Positions 37,416 to 46,778 of a stretch of 64,000 nt of DNA are shown here, one piece after another; the stretch's first letter is position 1; every line of letters begins with the position of its first letter. This stretch comes from CAYPTY01 sp964413935 (GTDB taxonomy: Bacteria; Bacteroidota; Rhodothermia; Balneolales; Balneolaceae): NCBI GenBank assembly GCA_964413935.1, contig CAYPTY010000007.1, positions 1-64,000 of the forward strand, written 5' to 3'. The translations under genes were made by a program, and so were the position numbers. The notes under the pieces are model-generated. The model worked only from the letters and a program-made list of their open reading frames with translations. It was not told where the DNA came from and ran no database searches.

Positions 37416-37416
37416 T

Positions 37417-38916
37417 ATGTACCGATTTTCAGCAATCATCATATCAGTCATTCTAATTGTATTCAGCATGAGTTGTACAGGTTCAGATAAACTAGATTTT
37501 GAAGTCTATGAAACCTCAGCTGAAGGCAATAAACTCACGAAACTGAACAGCTTTGCAGATGCAGACAGCGTCATTCAGGTAAATCTGGATCCGGAAGAAA
37601 CCTATCAGAAGATCACAGGGATCGGAGGATCCTTTACCGAAGCATCAGCCTATCTGTTGAATCAAATGAGCGGTGAAAATCGAAACCGTATACTCGAAGC
37701 TTATTTCGGTGATAGCGGAGCCCGTTATTCACTGACACGTACGCACATCAACTCCAGTGACTTTTCCCTGGGTAACTACTCCTACGCTCCCGAAAAGGAT
37801 AAAGAACTCAAAAATTTCTCCATTGATGAAGATCGGGATGACATCATTCCAATGATCAGGGATGCAATGGAAATCTCAACCGATGGCTTTAAAGTCATGT
37901 CCTCACCCTGGACAGCTCCACCCTGGATGAAGGACAATAAAGACTGGAAGGGTGGTAAGCTGCTGCCTGAATACTATGATACCTGGGCTCTCTTCTTTTC
38001 AAAATACCTAACGGCTTATGAGGAAGAGGGTATTGATGTTTGGGCAATTACCGTAGAGAATGAACCTCTGGGCAATGACAGCAACTGGGAAAGCATGCAT
38101 TACACACCCGAGGAAATGAATGAGTTTGTGAAAAATCACCTCGGCCCCAGACTGAATGACGATGGACATGAGGATGTGCTCATTTTCGGATACGACCAGA
38201 ATCGCGAACCGGAACTCATTGAATGGGTAGACGGGATGTTTGATGATGAAGATGCCGCCCGATATTATGATGGTACTGCCGTTCACTGGTACGGTTCTAC
38301 CTATGAGATTTTTGCCGATGAATTGCAGTATGCGCACCAAAAGGCGCCGGATAAATATTTAATCCAGACCGAAGCCACTGTGGATGGGATTAAGCCAAGG
38401 TGGAAGGATGAGGAAGACTGGTACTGGGCAAAGGAGGCCACCGACTGGGGATATACCTGGGCACCGGAAGACCGGAAATACCTGCATCCCAAATATGTTC
38501 CCGTATTCAGATATGCCCGTGATATCATTGGCAGTCTGAATAACTGGGTAGACGGATGGATTGACTGGAATATGGTACTCGACCGGGAAGGCGGCCCTAA
38601 CTGGGCTCAGAACTGGTGTAATGCCCCGGTGATTGTGGATCCGCAGGCCGATGAAGTATACTTCACACCCTTGTATTACACTATGGCGCATTTCAGCCGT
38701 TACATCCGTCCGGGTGCAGTCCGCATAGGACACAGCTTTGAAGACGATGAGCTTTTACTTACTGCCGTTAAGAATCCGGACGGAATTATTGCAGTGGTAA
38801 TGCTCAATCAGGGCGAAAAGCCAAAAGGGCTGAGTATTGAGCTCAATGGAAAATCAGCAACATTTGCTATAGCCGGAAAAGCGGTTCAAACCGTGGTGAT
38901 TTATAATGAAGGCTGA
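37417..38916 (+). CDS. GH30 beta-glucosidase/beta-1,6-glucanase lipoprotein
   Basis: I start at the ATG at 37417, which gives a proper lipoprotein signal (VFSMSC, Cys20) and lies one base after the GH17 stop. An upstream in-frame ATG would add 39 residues coded over the end of GH17. The 499-residue product shows the GH30 pattern: GIGGSFTEASA, then SSPWTAPPWMKDN, then acid/base Glu216 in ITVENEPLG and nucleophile Glu319 in LIQTEATVDG, with a C-terminal beta-domain. In laminarin loci GH30 enzymes remove beta-1,6-linked glucose branches, which is the likely role here. Confidence 0.92.
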   Translation: MYRFSAIIISVILIVFSMSCTGSDKLDFEVYETSAEGNKLTKLNSFADADSVIQVNLDPEETYQKITGIGGSFTEASAYLLNQMSGENRNRILEAYFGDSGARYSLTRTHINSSDFSLGNYSYAPEKDKELKNFSIDEDRDDIIPMIRDAMEISTDGFKVMSSPWTAPPWMKDNKDWKGGKLLPEYYDTWALFFSKYLTAYEEEGIDVWAITVENEPLGNDSNWESMHYTPEEMNEFVKNHLGPRLNDDGHEDVLIFGYDQNREPELIEWVDGMFDDEDAARYYDGTAVHWYGSTYEIFADELQYAHQKAPDKYLIQTEATVDGIKPRWKDEEDWYWAKEATDWGYTWAPEDRKYLHPKYVPVFRYARDIIGSLNNWVDGWIDWNMVLDREGGPNWAQNWCNAPVIVDPQADEVYFTPLYYTMAHFSRYIRPGAVRIGHSFEDDELLLTAVKNPDGIIAVVMLNQGEKPKGLSIELNGKSATFAIAGKAVQTVVIYNEG

Positions 38917-38951
38917 GAAGGTTCAAATGGGAATGTATAAATCGGAGTATT

Positions 38952-40382
38952 ATGTCTAAACATGAAACACTGGCCAAGGATCGGGTACCACTGGTACAGA
39001 AGTTTTCTTTTGGTACCGGCCATTTTGTACTGAATCTGCTGCCGGGAGCTCTGGGAATTTTTATGTTCTTTCTGCTCACCGCCTTTGGCATGGATCCCTT
39101 TCTGGCTGGTTTATTAGGTGGCCTGCCAAGGATTTTTGATGCCATCACGGATCCTATTATGGGATTCATCTCAGATAACACCAACACCCGATGGGGCAGA
39201 CGCCGTCCCTATATTTTCATAGGAGCTATTCTTTCCGGTATCTTTTTCATTCTGCTCTGGCAGCTTGACGAAAATAATTCCCAGACTTACAACTTCTGGT
39301 ACTTTCTGATCATGTCGATGGTCTTTCTGGTTGGTAACACCATGTTTGCCACCCCGCTTATCGGGCTGGGATACGAAATGACCACAGATTATAATGAGCG
39401 AACCCGATTGATGGGTTTCTCTCAGACTCTGGGACAATTTGCCTGGATGATTGTTCCCTGGTTCTGGGTTGTCATTGCAAACCCGGATCTGTTTGAAAGT
39501 CAGGCCCAGGGTGTCAGGGAATTATCCTTTCTGGTTGGCGGAGCCTGTTTATTGCTGGGTTTACTGCCGGCTATATTCTGTCAGGGAATTGATTCATCCC
39601 ATATTGCTAACCGTAAAGAAATTACCTTCAAAGCACTGGGTTCCAATGTGGCTGATCTCTTCAAGAGCATTGTTGAGGTTTCCAGAAACAAACCCTTTGT
39701 GAAATTATGCGGGGCCACTTTCCTTGTTTTCAACGGATTCCAGCTGGTGGCATCCTTCAGTTATTTCATCATCGTGTTTTACATGTTTAACGGAAGCTAC
39801 GAGATGGCCGGAAACTGGCCGGCCTGGTTCTCAACGATTACTGCGGTTGCCACGGCCTTCCTGGTTATCCCCATTATTACCTGGATGTCCAATAAAATCG
39901 GCAAAAGAAAGGCATTTATCGTGTCTACAGCCATTTCAATCGTTGGATATTTGCTGAAATGGTGGGGATTCAATCCCGAAAACCCATGGCTTTTGTTTAT
40001 GCCGATTCCATTCATGGCTTTTGGACTGGGCGGACTCTTCACACTTATGATGTCAATGACTGCTGATGTGTGTGACCTGGATGAACTGAACAACGGAATG
40101 CCCCGGAAAGAAGGGACCTTTGGCGCGATCTACTGGTGGATGGTGAAACTGGGGCAGGCACTGGCCCTTGTACTGGGCGGACTGGTTCTGAAACTGGTGG
40201 GTTTTGACCAGAATGCCTCAACTCAGACGGTGGAAACACTCACCAATCTGAGAATAGCCGATATTGCCATACCCGCTATCACGGCAGCACTGGCAATCTG
40301 GGTGATGTATAGCTACAACCTTACAGAAGAAAAAGCTAGACAAATTAAAGAAGAGCTTGTTGCGCGAAGAGGAGATCTCTGA
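38952..40382 (+). CDS. GPH-family sugar:cation symporter
   Basis: The 476-residue protein has twelve membrane helices and the hallmark of the glycoside-pentoside-hexuronide family near its start (DAITDPIMGFISDNTNTRWGRR in two parts: the helix-2 end and the basic loop). It also has the helix-8-to-11 motif MSMTADVCDLDELN. These MFS-related symporters import oligosaccharides with H+ or Na+. Its place between extracytoplasmic glucanases and the cytoplasmic GH17/phosphorylase makes it the probable inner-membrane importer of laminari-oligosaccharides. A paralogue is encoded at 45284. Confidence 0.92.
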   Translation: MSKHETLAKDRVPLVQKFSFGTGHFVLNLLPGALGIFMFFLLTAFGMDPFLAGLLGGLPRIFDAITDPIMGFISDNTNTRWGRRRPYIFIGAILSGIFFILLWQLDENNSQTYNFWYFLIMSMVFLVGNTMFATPLIGLGYEMTTDYNERTRLMGFSQTLGQFAWMIVPWFWVVIANPDLFESQAQGVRELSFLVGGACLLLGLLPAIFCQGIDSSHIANRKEITFKALGSNVADLFKSIVEVSRNKPFVKLCGATFLVFNGFQLVASFSYFIIVFYMFNGSYEMAGNWPAWFSTITAVATAFLVIPIITWMSNKIGKRKAFIVSTAISIVGYLLKWWGFNPENPWLLFMPIPFMAFGLGGLFTLMMSMTADVCDLDELNNGMPRKEGTFGAIYWWMVKLGQALALVLGGLVLKLVGFDQNASTQTVETLTNLRIADIAIPAITAALAIWVMYSYNLTEEKARQIKEELVARRGDL

Positions 40383-40431
40383 TGAATACCCAACACAAGC
40401 TGAATCATTTTAACAATCAATTATAAGCGTT

Positions 40432-41337
40432 ATGTCATTCAGAGAAGAAAAATTCCTGAACTACAAGCAATCTGATGTTCTCACCAAGGTGAATTACCTG
40501 GAAGGTATATCAGAAGAAGATATTAAAAGCCTGTTTCATGAAGTGCTTAATTCAGGTATTCATGGCTTCTGCTTCAGCCTGTATGCGGATGGGCAGGGAC
40601 CCGGCGACATTATTTCTGAAGAGCAGATCCGCAGGAGAATGGAAATCCTGAAGCCTCATACCACCTGGATCCGATCCTTTTCCACCACCGAGGGCAACGA
40701 GATCATTCCCCGGGTTGCGAAAGAGATGGGTATAAAAACACTGGTGGGCGCATGGCTTGGTGATGATCACGAAAAAAACCAGGAAGAGATGGACAACCTG
40801 GTTGAACTTTGTGAACAGGGCCTGGTCGATATTGCAGCAGTGGGCAATGAGGTTCTCTATAGAAAAGATCTTACCGAAGAGCAATTACTGGAACACATCC
40901 ATAATGCAAAAGCCAGAATCAGCGGTATACCCGTTGGCTATGTGGATGCCTACTACGAATTTGCGACACGTCCAAAAGTAACCGAAGCTTGCGACATCCT
41001 GCTTTGCAACTGTTATCCCTTCTGGGAGGGTACCCACTTCAATGATTCATTCCATCACTTGCGGCAGATGTATGCTCTGGTAAATGGCGTAGCCGGCAAT
41101 AAAAGAGTGGTAATTACTGAAACGGGCTGGCCAAGCGAAGGCGAAAGCCTGGGCGGTGCAGTTCCATCCGTTGAGAATGCCATGAAATACTTCATTAACA
41201 CTAATATGTGGTCTCAGGATGATGACATTGAAATCTTCTATTTCTCATCCTTTGATGAATCCTGGAAAGTAGGTTCAGAAGGCTCAGTTGGAGCCTATTG
41301 GGGCATCTGGGATAAGAATGAAAAGCTTAAATACTGA
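40432..41337 (+). CDS. cytoplasmic GH17 beta-1,3-glucosidase/glucanase
   Basis: The 301-residue product has no signal peptide or lipobox, unlike the GH17 at 36123. Acid/base Glu140 in AAVGNEVLYR and nucleophile Glu230 in VVITETGWPSEG are intact, and TTWIRSF and CDILLCNCYPFWEG fit the GH17 barrel. The short length is near the minimal catalytic domain. Acting in the cytoplasm, it would shorten or transglycosylate imported beta-1,3-oligosaccharides together with the phosphorylase. Its start follows a GTTATG context without a strong ribosome site. It closes the compact part of the operon, 112 bases before the CBM protein. Confidence 0.9.
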   Translation: MSFREEKFLNYKQSDVLTKVNYLEGISEEDIKSLFHEVLNSGIHGFCFSLYADGQGPGDIISEEQIRRRMEILKPHTTWIRSFSTTEGNEIIPRVAKEMGIKTLVGAWLGDDHEKNQEEMDNLVELCEQGLVDIAAVGNEVLYRKDLTEEQLLEHIHNAKARISGIPVGYVDAYYEFATRPKVTEACDILLCNCYPFWEGTHFNDSFHHLRQMYALVNGVAGNKRVVITETGWPSEGESLGGAVPSVENAMKYFINTNMWSQDDDIEIFYFSSFDESWKVGSEGSVGAYWGIWDKNEKLKY

Positions 41338-41449
41338 AACTGAAACATAACCATAACTTCACTGATCAGAACTAAGGATCAGCTAAATACAAACAAAAAA
41401 ACAACAGAATAAAACACAGCTACAACTCAAACAACAAAACACAAACACA
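41338..41449 (+). promoter_or_regulatory. A/C-rich untranslated leader of the CBM protein gene
   Basis: Bases 41385-41449 consist almost only of A and C with hardly any G, and have no Shine-Dalgarno sequence. Such unstructured A-rich leaders precede highly translated genes in Bacteroidota-like bacteria. The stretch may mark a separate promoter for the secreted CBM protein; the promoter itself is not identified. Confidence 0.45.
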
Positions 41450-44275
41450 ATGAAACACTTATCAATTTTCGTACTGTTTCTGGTTTTTGCTTCAAATGCA
41501 TACGGATTCTCATTTAATACCGATGCCCCGGAGCCTGAACTCAGAAACGAAAACGCCATGAGCCTGAGTATCGCGGCAAATGATTCTGCCCTATTTGCAG
41601 AACCATTTGATTCTGCAGGTACTGTGAATGGCTGGAATACTGCAGCTGACGCAAGTTCAAGACCGGAAGACATCACACTGGAATGGGCTTCGGATGCAGG
41701 TGTAGGAGCAAGCGGTGCCCTGAGATACGGTGCCACCAATGGCGACCCTTCAGCGGGTCGCGCATATATTCTGGAGAAAATCTTTTCCGGAGTAGACTTC
41801 CAGGGCAACACCGATGTTACCGTTTCGGTCTCCGTAAAAGCGGAAGCACTAAGCGGCGGAAACGTAACCGTACTAACTGACATCAATGGGTCAGTTGTTG
41901 AAATTCCTTCGCTTAATCCACAGCTAAGTGAAACTGAATTTGTAACCTTCACTTTTGATCACACAGCGATCTCCGAAACCGCAAATTCAGTTAAATTCCT
42001 GCTGAATATTGCAACCGGACCGGTTGAGAACCAGGGTGCAACCATCCTGATGGACGACATTCAGGTTACAGCGAATACCGGTGGTTCGGGCGGGGGTGGG
42101 GGAAGCTCCGATAACCTGCTCACCAATGGTGATTTCGAAGGCGGCGATGATGGCTCCTGGAGTGGGAATGCCCTGAACATCGTAACCGAAAACGGTAACA
42201 GCTTTAACTTTGCCGATGTTGAGACTGCGGGTAATCCCTTTGATGTGAACCTGAGCCAGGTACTTAACCTGACCGGAGACAAAGTCTATGAACTGTCTTT
42301 CACCGCCTCTACTTCAGATGGTAATGAAAGAACTATGGTTGCGGGCATTGGCCTCAATGTAGATCCGTTCACAGCAGCTACGGAAACCGTAACCCTTACA
42401 CCGGGAGATTCCACTTACGTACTCACGCTCACTGCAACCGGAATTGGCGGCCCTGACAGCCGTGTACTTTTCGACATGGGAGCGGATACCGGTATCGTGG
42501 TTATCGATAATGTAGTACTGGTTGAAAGCACCGGTGATTCCGATGAATTACTCACCAATGGTGACTTTGAGTCAGGCGATGACGGTTCCTGGATCGGAAA
42601 TGCCTTTAACATCCTCACCGATGGCGGCAACAGCTTTAACTTTGCCGATGTGGAAACCGCAGGTAATGCATTTGATGTGAATCTGAGCCAGGTTGTACCT
42701 ATTACTCCGGGCGAAAGCTATACCTTCTCATTCGAAGCCGGTAGCTCCGGAAACGGACGCACCCTGGTTGTGGGTATCGGCCTTAACGAAGCACCTTTCT
42801 CTGCAAATGTTGAGACCATTACACTCACAGATTCACTGATGACCTACACCCTGGAGCTTGATGCAATTGACGATGGCACCAGCGCACCGTTTGGTAATGC
42901 CAGCAGCCGCGTGCTGTTTGACATGGGAGCCGATACCGGGGTTGTTGTGATTGATAATGTATCTCTCAAAGTAGGCAGCGGCGGCGGTGGCGGCGGCGGG
43001 ATGTTAAATCCACCTGATGTGGCTGCCCCAACTCCTCCTGCCAGAGATGCGGCGGATGTAATTTCTATTTTCTCTGATGCTTACACCGATATCAATGTTG
43101 AGACATTCTCAGCAGGCTTCGATGATTCTGATGTAGAAGATGTTCAAATCGATGGAAATGCTACTAAGAAAATTTCTTTTGGCAATTTCATAGGTGTTGA
43201 ATTCGTGAATGACAGACAAGATCTGACCGGAATGACACACTTCCACATCGATTTCTGGACATCCAAAGAAAATCTGGACGGAGCTGTTTTCATTCCAAAG
43301 CTTTCCAACTGGGCTGGAGGCAGCGGTGAAGCCAATGCACTGGAACTTACGATTACTACCGGATCCGATCCGGCAATCGTATCCGGTAGCTGGGTATCTG
43401 TGGATGTTAGACTGGACGACTTTACCGGTATTAACGGTAGCGGCCGCGAAGACATCGCTCAATTCCTGATTACCTCCAATCTTGGTGAAGTATTCGTAGA
43501 TAATATCTACTTCTACAGTGAGGGTGGCGGCGGCGGATCAACCGGTGAAGAACTGCTTGCCAACGGAGATTTTGAAGCAGGCTCCGCGGATCCATGGTTC
43601 GTGAACTTCGGTGACGGTGTGCCTCTGCAGACCGATGGTGGTAATACCTTCTTCTTCGCCGATGTGGAAACTGCCGGTGATGCATTTGCAGTAAACCTGA
43701 GTCAGGTAGTACCCATCACACAAGGAGAGCTGTATACGCTATCTTTCACAGCCTCAAGTGCTGGAAACGGAAGAACCATGATTGCCGGTATCGGCCTGAA
43801 TGAAGCTCCGTTTAACGCTGCAACTGAAACCGTTGAACTCACTCAGGGTGATTCCACCTATGTGATTGAACTGACAGCGGCAGATTTCGGTATTCCCAAC
43901 AGTCGTGTACTCTTTGACATGGGCGCCGATACAGGTGTAGTTGTGATTGATAATGTTTCTCTGATCGAAGGAGAAGGAACTTCCAATGAAGAGGTGGAGG
44001 CATCCATTCCTACCGAAGTGACCCTCAATCAGAACTATCCGAATCCGTTCAACCCAACCACGAATATTTCCTTCAATATTCCACAGAGTTCCAATGTAAC
44101 TCTTGAAGTGTTTAACATCACGGGTCAACGTGTGATGACACTGGTTGATGGTTTCAGACCTGCAGGTGAGCATCTGGTAACCTTTGATGCTACCAATCTT
44201 GCATCCGGTATTTACATTTACCGCATGATCGCAGGTAATTCTGTACAGGTTAGAAAAATGATGCTCATTAAGTAA
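41450..44275 (+). CDS. type IX-secreted multi-CBM beta-glucan-binding protein
   Basis: The 941-residue product has a signal peptide (about 1-20), then a jelly-roll (about 45-208) and a poly-Gly linker. Three near-identical CBM4/9-like modules follow (222-360, 366-508 and 701-840; each opens LL.NGDFE and closes V(V)IDNV.L). Between the second and third lies a different jelly-roll (535-690, opening DVISIFSDAY) that also occurs in the lipoprotein at 30361. Poly-Gly linkers separate the groups. The last 90 residues are a type IX sorting domain (NYPNPFNPTTN, ending KMMLIK). No catalytic residues are visible. It is probably a surface or released glycan-capturing scaffold for the glucan system. A terminator follows. 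Confidence 0.82.
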   Translation: MKHLSIFVLFLVFASNAYGFSFNTDAPEPELRNENAMSLSIAANDSALFAEPFDSAGTVNGWNTAADASSRPEDITLEWASDAGVGASGALRYGATNGDPSAGRAYILEKIFSGVDFQGNTDVTVSVSVKAEALSGGNVTVLTDINGSVVEIPSLNPQLSETEFVTFTFDHTAISETANSVKFLLNIATGPVENQGATILMDDIQVTANTGGSGGGGGSSDNLLTNGDFEGGDDGSWSGNALNIVTENGNSFNFADVETAGNPFDVNLSQVLNLTGDKVYELSFTASTSDGNERTMVAGIGLNVDPFTAATETVTLTPGDSTYVLTLTATGIGGPDSRVLFDMGADTGIVVIDNVVLVESTGDSDELLTNGDFESGDDGSWIGNAFNILTDGGNSFNFADVETAGNAFDVNLSQVVPITPGESYTFSFEAGSSGNGRTLVVGIGLNEAPFSANVETITLTDSLMTYTLELDAIDDGTSAPFGNASSRVLFDMGADTGVVVIDNVSLKVGSGGGGGGGMLNPPDVAAPTPPARDAADVISIFSDAYTDINVETFSAGFDDSDVEDVQIDGNATKKISFGNFIGVEFVNDRQDLTGMTHFHIDFWTSKENLDGAVFIPKLSNWAGGSGEANALELTITTGSDPAIVSGSWVSVDVRLDDFTGINGSGREDIAQFLITSNLGEVFVDNIYFYSEGGGGGSTGEELLANGDFEAGSADPWFVNFGDGVPLQTDGGNTFFFADVETAGDAFAVNLSQVVPITQGELYTLSFTASSAGNGRTMIAGIGLNEAPFNAATETVELTQGDSTYVIELTAADFGIPNSRVLFDMGADTGVVVIDNVSLIEGEGTSNEEVEASIPTEVTLNQNYPNPFNPTTNISFNIPQSSNVTLEVFNITGQRVMTLVDGFRPAGEHLVTFDATNLASGIYIYRMIAGNSVQVRKMMLIK
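42113..43970 (+). repeat. three in-gene CBM module repeats
   Basis: The DNA for three homologous modules lies at about 42113-42530, 42545-42974 and 43550-43970. Stretches such as the codons for SFNFADVETAG and RVLFDMGADTG are nearly identical between copies. They arose by duplication within the gene and could recombine. Confidence 0.75.
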
Positions 44276-44300
44276 GCAGAACCATTTGTTTACTGAATAT

Positions 44301-44332
44301 AAAGCCCCGGCTTCAGGTCGGGGCTTTTTTTT
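44301..44332 (+). terminator. rho-independent terminator at the end of the glucan operon
   Basis: AAAGCCCCG (44301-44309) pairs with CGGGGCTTT (44319-44327) and a T run follows. It separates the CBM protein gene from the regulator gene. Confidence 0.88.
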
Positions 44333-44352
44333 AATTCATTACACTAAGCTGC

Positions 44353-45171
44353 ATGCAAGTGTGCGGATTTTCATTTAACCTCAGAAGTATGCATCAGCAT
44401 CTGTCTTTAATAAAAATCTTTACTGTTCTAAGTGGATTTCATTATCCGCTGACCAGTGTCCTTTTAACCTCAGAAATTGGAAATCAGGAAGTAGCAGATG
44501 CCGTTTATTCTGCTATGGTTGTTCCCTGGTATTTATCATGGTACGCCTTTCTGGTCTACTTTATTGCAGGTTTGGGCGTGCTTTTCCTGATTTATAAAAT
44601 GCAAAAGCAGACTGTACAGCTTGTGGAGCAAAAACTGATGCAAAGCATGCGCAGTTCTGATGAAAAAGAGGCTGACAGAAAACTGAAACAATCCGAAACA
44701 GACGAGTTTATCTATAGATCGGAGATCAAAGAACTTAAAAAGAAACTAAGGTTAAAGACCATAGAACTGGCGGCCAAAGCAAAAGAATCTGACGAGCAAA
44801 AAGGGGTCATTTTTGAGATACAGGATAAGCTTGATGAGCTGGAAAAACATCCTGAATCCATGAGGAGCAGAGTGAATGAGATCAGGAAAATAATAGATCC
44901 GCATCTGAACGATATAGATCACACCTTTGAAATTCAGTTTGGGGCTATGAATGAGCAGTTTTTTAAAAGCCTGAAGGAAAGATTCCCAAACTTAACCAGC
45001 AACGACCTGAGGCTGTGTGCATACGTAAAAATGGGATATAACTCCAAGGAGATTGCAGAGGTGTTCAGTATTAAGCCTTCGAGTGTTTACATCAGCCGAT
45101 CCCGTCTTCGAAAAAAGCTGGACTTAGATACAGACGATGATCTGCATACTTTTCTAAGTGGCTTACAGTGA
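44353..45171 (+). CDS. membrane-anchored LuxR-type regulator lacking a sensor domain (HTCS-like remnant)
   Basis: The 272-residue product has a membrane helix (about 58-80) preceded by VPWYLSWYAFLVYF. That motif normally joins the triple-tyrosine (Y_Y_Y) periplasmic sensor of Reg_prop-type regulators to their membrane helix. A long coiled coil (about 85-185) leads to a C-terminal LuxR-type HTH (about 205-272: LTSNDLRLCAYVKMGYNSKE, then SRSRLRKKL). The roughly 600-800-residue beta-propeller that should sense oligosaccharide outside is absent; only about 55 residues precede the helix. It may be a decayed sensor, or a shortened protein taking its signal from another membrane partner. Its place between transporter and glucanase genes suggests that it controls this locus. 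Met13 (44389) is an alternative start. Confidence 0.78.
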   Translation: MQVCGFSFNLRSMHQHLSLIKIFTVLSGFHYPLTSVLLTSEIGNQEVADAVYSAMVVPWYLSWYAFLVYFIAGLGVLFLIYKMQKQTVQLVEQKLMQSMRSSDEKEADRKLKQSETDEFIYRSEIKELKKKLRLKTIELAAKAKESDEQKGVIFEIQDKLDELEKHPESMRSRVNEIRKIIDPHLNDIDHTFEIQFGAMNEQFFKSLKERFPNLTSNDLRLCAYVKMGYNSKEIAEVFSIKPSSVYISRSRLRKKLDLDTDDDLHTFLSGLQ

Positions 45172-45283
45172 TGCGGAAGTATTGTATTCTTCCACGGTTT
45201 TAGGCATACTCAAGCGGGAAAAGACAGTATGGTAAAGGCAAAACATGAGCCTGTTCATTTTTAATTAAAAGGGGATTAACATT

Positions 45284-46723
45284 ATGTCATCGGCAGCTGC
45301 TACCATAGAATCAAAAGTCCCATTCGGGCAGAAAGTAGCCTTTGGTCTTGGGATGCTGGCTAATCAGATGTTTCCGGCTGCTTTGGGAATATTGATGGTT
45401 GTACTGGTTCAGGATCTCGGTTTTCCGCCTCTGTTATGGGGTATTCTTTTCTTCCTTCCACGCCTTTTTGATGCAATCACAGATCCCATCATGGGCTTTA
45501 TCTCAGATAACACCCGATCTAAATATGGCAGGCGCCGGCAATATGTGTTTCTCGGGGCAATTATCATGGGTATTTCCTTTTCCATAATGTGGCAGCTATA
45601 TCCTGAAAACGGACTCATGTTCAACTTCTGGTATTTTTTACTGCTGTCATTTGTCTTTTATCTTGGGCTAACCATTTTCAGTGTTCCATATGTGGCCATG
45701 GGTTATGAGATGAGCTCCTATTTTCACGAAAGAACCCGGATTATGGCCGTTGCACAGTGGATCGGGCAGTGGGCCTGGGTCATTGCACCCTGGTTCTGGG
45801 TTATACTCTACGATCCGGCCTGGTTTGAAAGTGCCGATGCAGGCTCCCGCGAAGTGTCGATCTGGATTGCTGTGATCTGTACTCTGCTGGCAACCGTACC
45901 AGCCGTTTTCGTGGATAGCCGTTCAACCCTGAATGATGACTCTCTTGAACCGCTCAGCCGTCATAACATGGCAAAAAGCCTCAAGGGGATTTTTACAGGA
46001 TTCAAGGAAGCTTTTGCAAACAAACCATTCCGGAAACTCTGCTTTGCTACCTTCCTTATTTTCAACTCCTTCAACACCATTGCAGCATTCTCTTTTTTTA
46101 TCATCGTCTATTATATGTTTGAGGGCAATGCGGCTGCGGCCGGAGTGTGGCCAACCCTCCATGGTAGCGTTGGTGCATTGGTCACAACCTTTCTGGTGAT
46201 ACCCATTGTTACCAAAATGTCGGAAATGATGGGTAAGAAGAAGGCCTTTATTGTTTCCCAGTCTATCTCTGTTATCGGTTACCTTGGATTCTGGTTTCTG
46301 TTTATCCCCGGTAAACCATTCATGTTTCTGTTTGCCTTACCTTTTTTCTCTTTTGGTATAGGTGGACTCTTCACCCTGATGATGTCCATGACAGCAGATG
46401 TCTGTGATCTGGATGAACTAAATACGGGTAAAAGGAGAGAAGGTATTTTCGGGGCTATTTACTGGTGGATGGTAAAATTCGGCTTTGCCATCGCCGGCCT
46501 TCTGAGTGGCGCAATCATGGCATTGGTCGGTTTTACCCCGGATGCACCAAACCCGGAAAGTGCAATCACCGGACTGAGAATATTTTATACCGGTTTTCCA
46601 ATAATGGGTACCCTGCTGGCGATCTGGTTTATGCGTGATTATTCTCTCACCGAACAAGTAGCCAATGATATAAAGGATAAACTGGCCGAAGGTAAAGGGA
46701 AGGTTCCGGTAGCTGCCGAATAA
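45284..46723 (+). CDS. GPH-family sugar:cation symporter, second paralogue
   Basis: The 479-residue protein has twelve helices and the same GPH signatures as the transporter at 38952 (DPIMGFISDNTRSKYGRRRQ; MSMTADVCDLDELN). The two proteins are clearly paralogous over their full length. An AAAAGGGGATTAACATT sequence before the ATG gives a fair ribosome site. It is followed 55 bases later by a GH27-like lipoprotein gene, so it may import the product of that enzyme or a different oligosaccharide of the same glucan. Confidence 0.9.
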   Translation: MSSAAATIESKVPFGQKVAFGLGMLANQMFPAALGILMVVLVQDLGFPPLLWGILFFLPRLFDAITDPIMGFISDNTRSKYGRRRQYVFLGAIIMGISFSIMWQLYPENGLMFNFWYFLLLSFVFYLGLTIFSVPYVAMGYEMSSYFHERTRIMAVAQWIGQWAWVIAPWFWVILYDPAWFESADAGSREVSIWIAVICTLLATVPAVFVDSRSTLNDDSLEPLSRHNMAKSLKGIFTGFKEAFANKPFRKLCFATFLIFNSFNTIAAFSFFIIVYYMFEGNAAAAGVWPTLHGSVGALVTTFLVIPIVTKMSEMMGKKKAFIVSQSISVIGYLGFWFLFIPGKPFMFLFALPFFSFGIGGLFTLMMSMTADVCDLDELNTGKRREGIFGAIYWWMVKFGFAIAGLLSGAIMALVGFTPDAPNPESAITGLRIFYTGFPIMGTLLAIWFMRDYSLTEQVANDIKDKLAEGKGKVPVAAE

Positions 46724-46778
46724 AAGAGATGCCTTTACGTATATTGCCCCGGAATAACCGATAATCAACCTGCTGCTG

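Noticed and set aside
37300..37416. N-terminal extension of the GH30 gene
   Set aside because: It would overlap the end of the GH17 gene and hide a clean lipoprotein signal that starts at 37417.
42113..43970. Separate duplicated genes
   Set aside because: All three repeats lie in one uninterrupted frame with a single signal peptide and one sorting domain.
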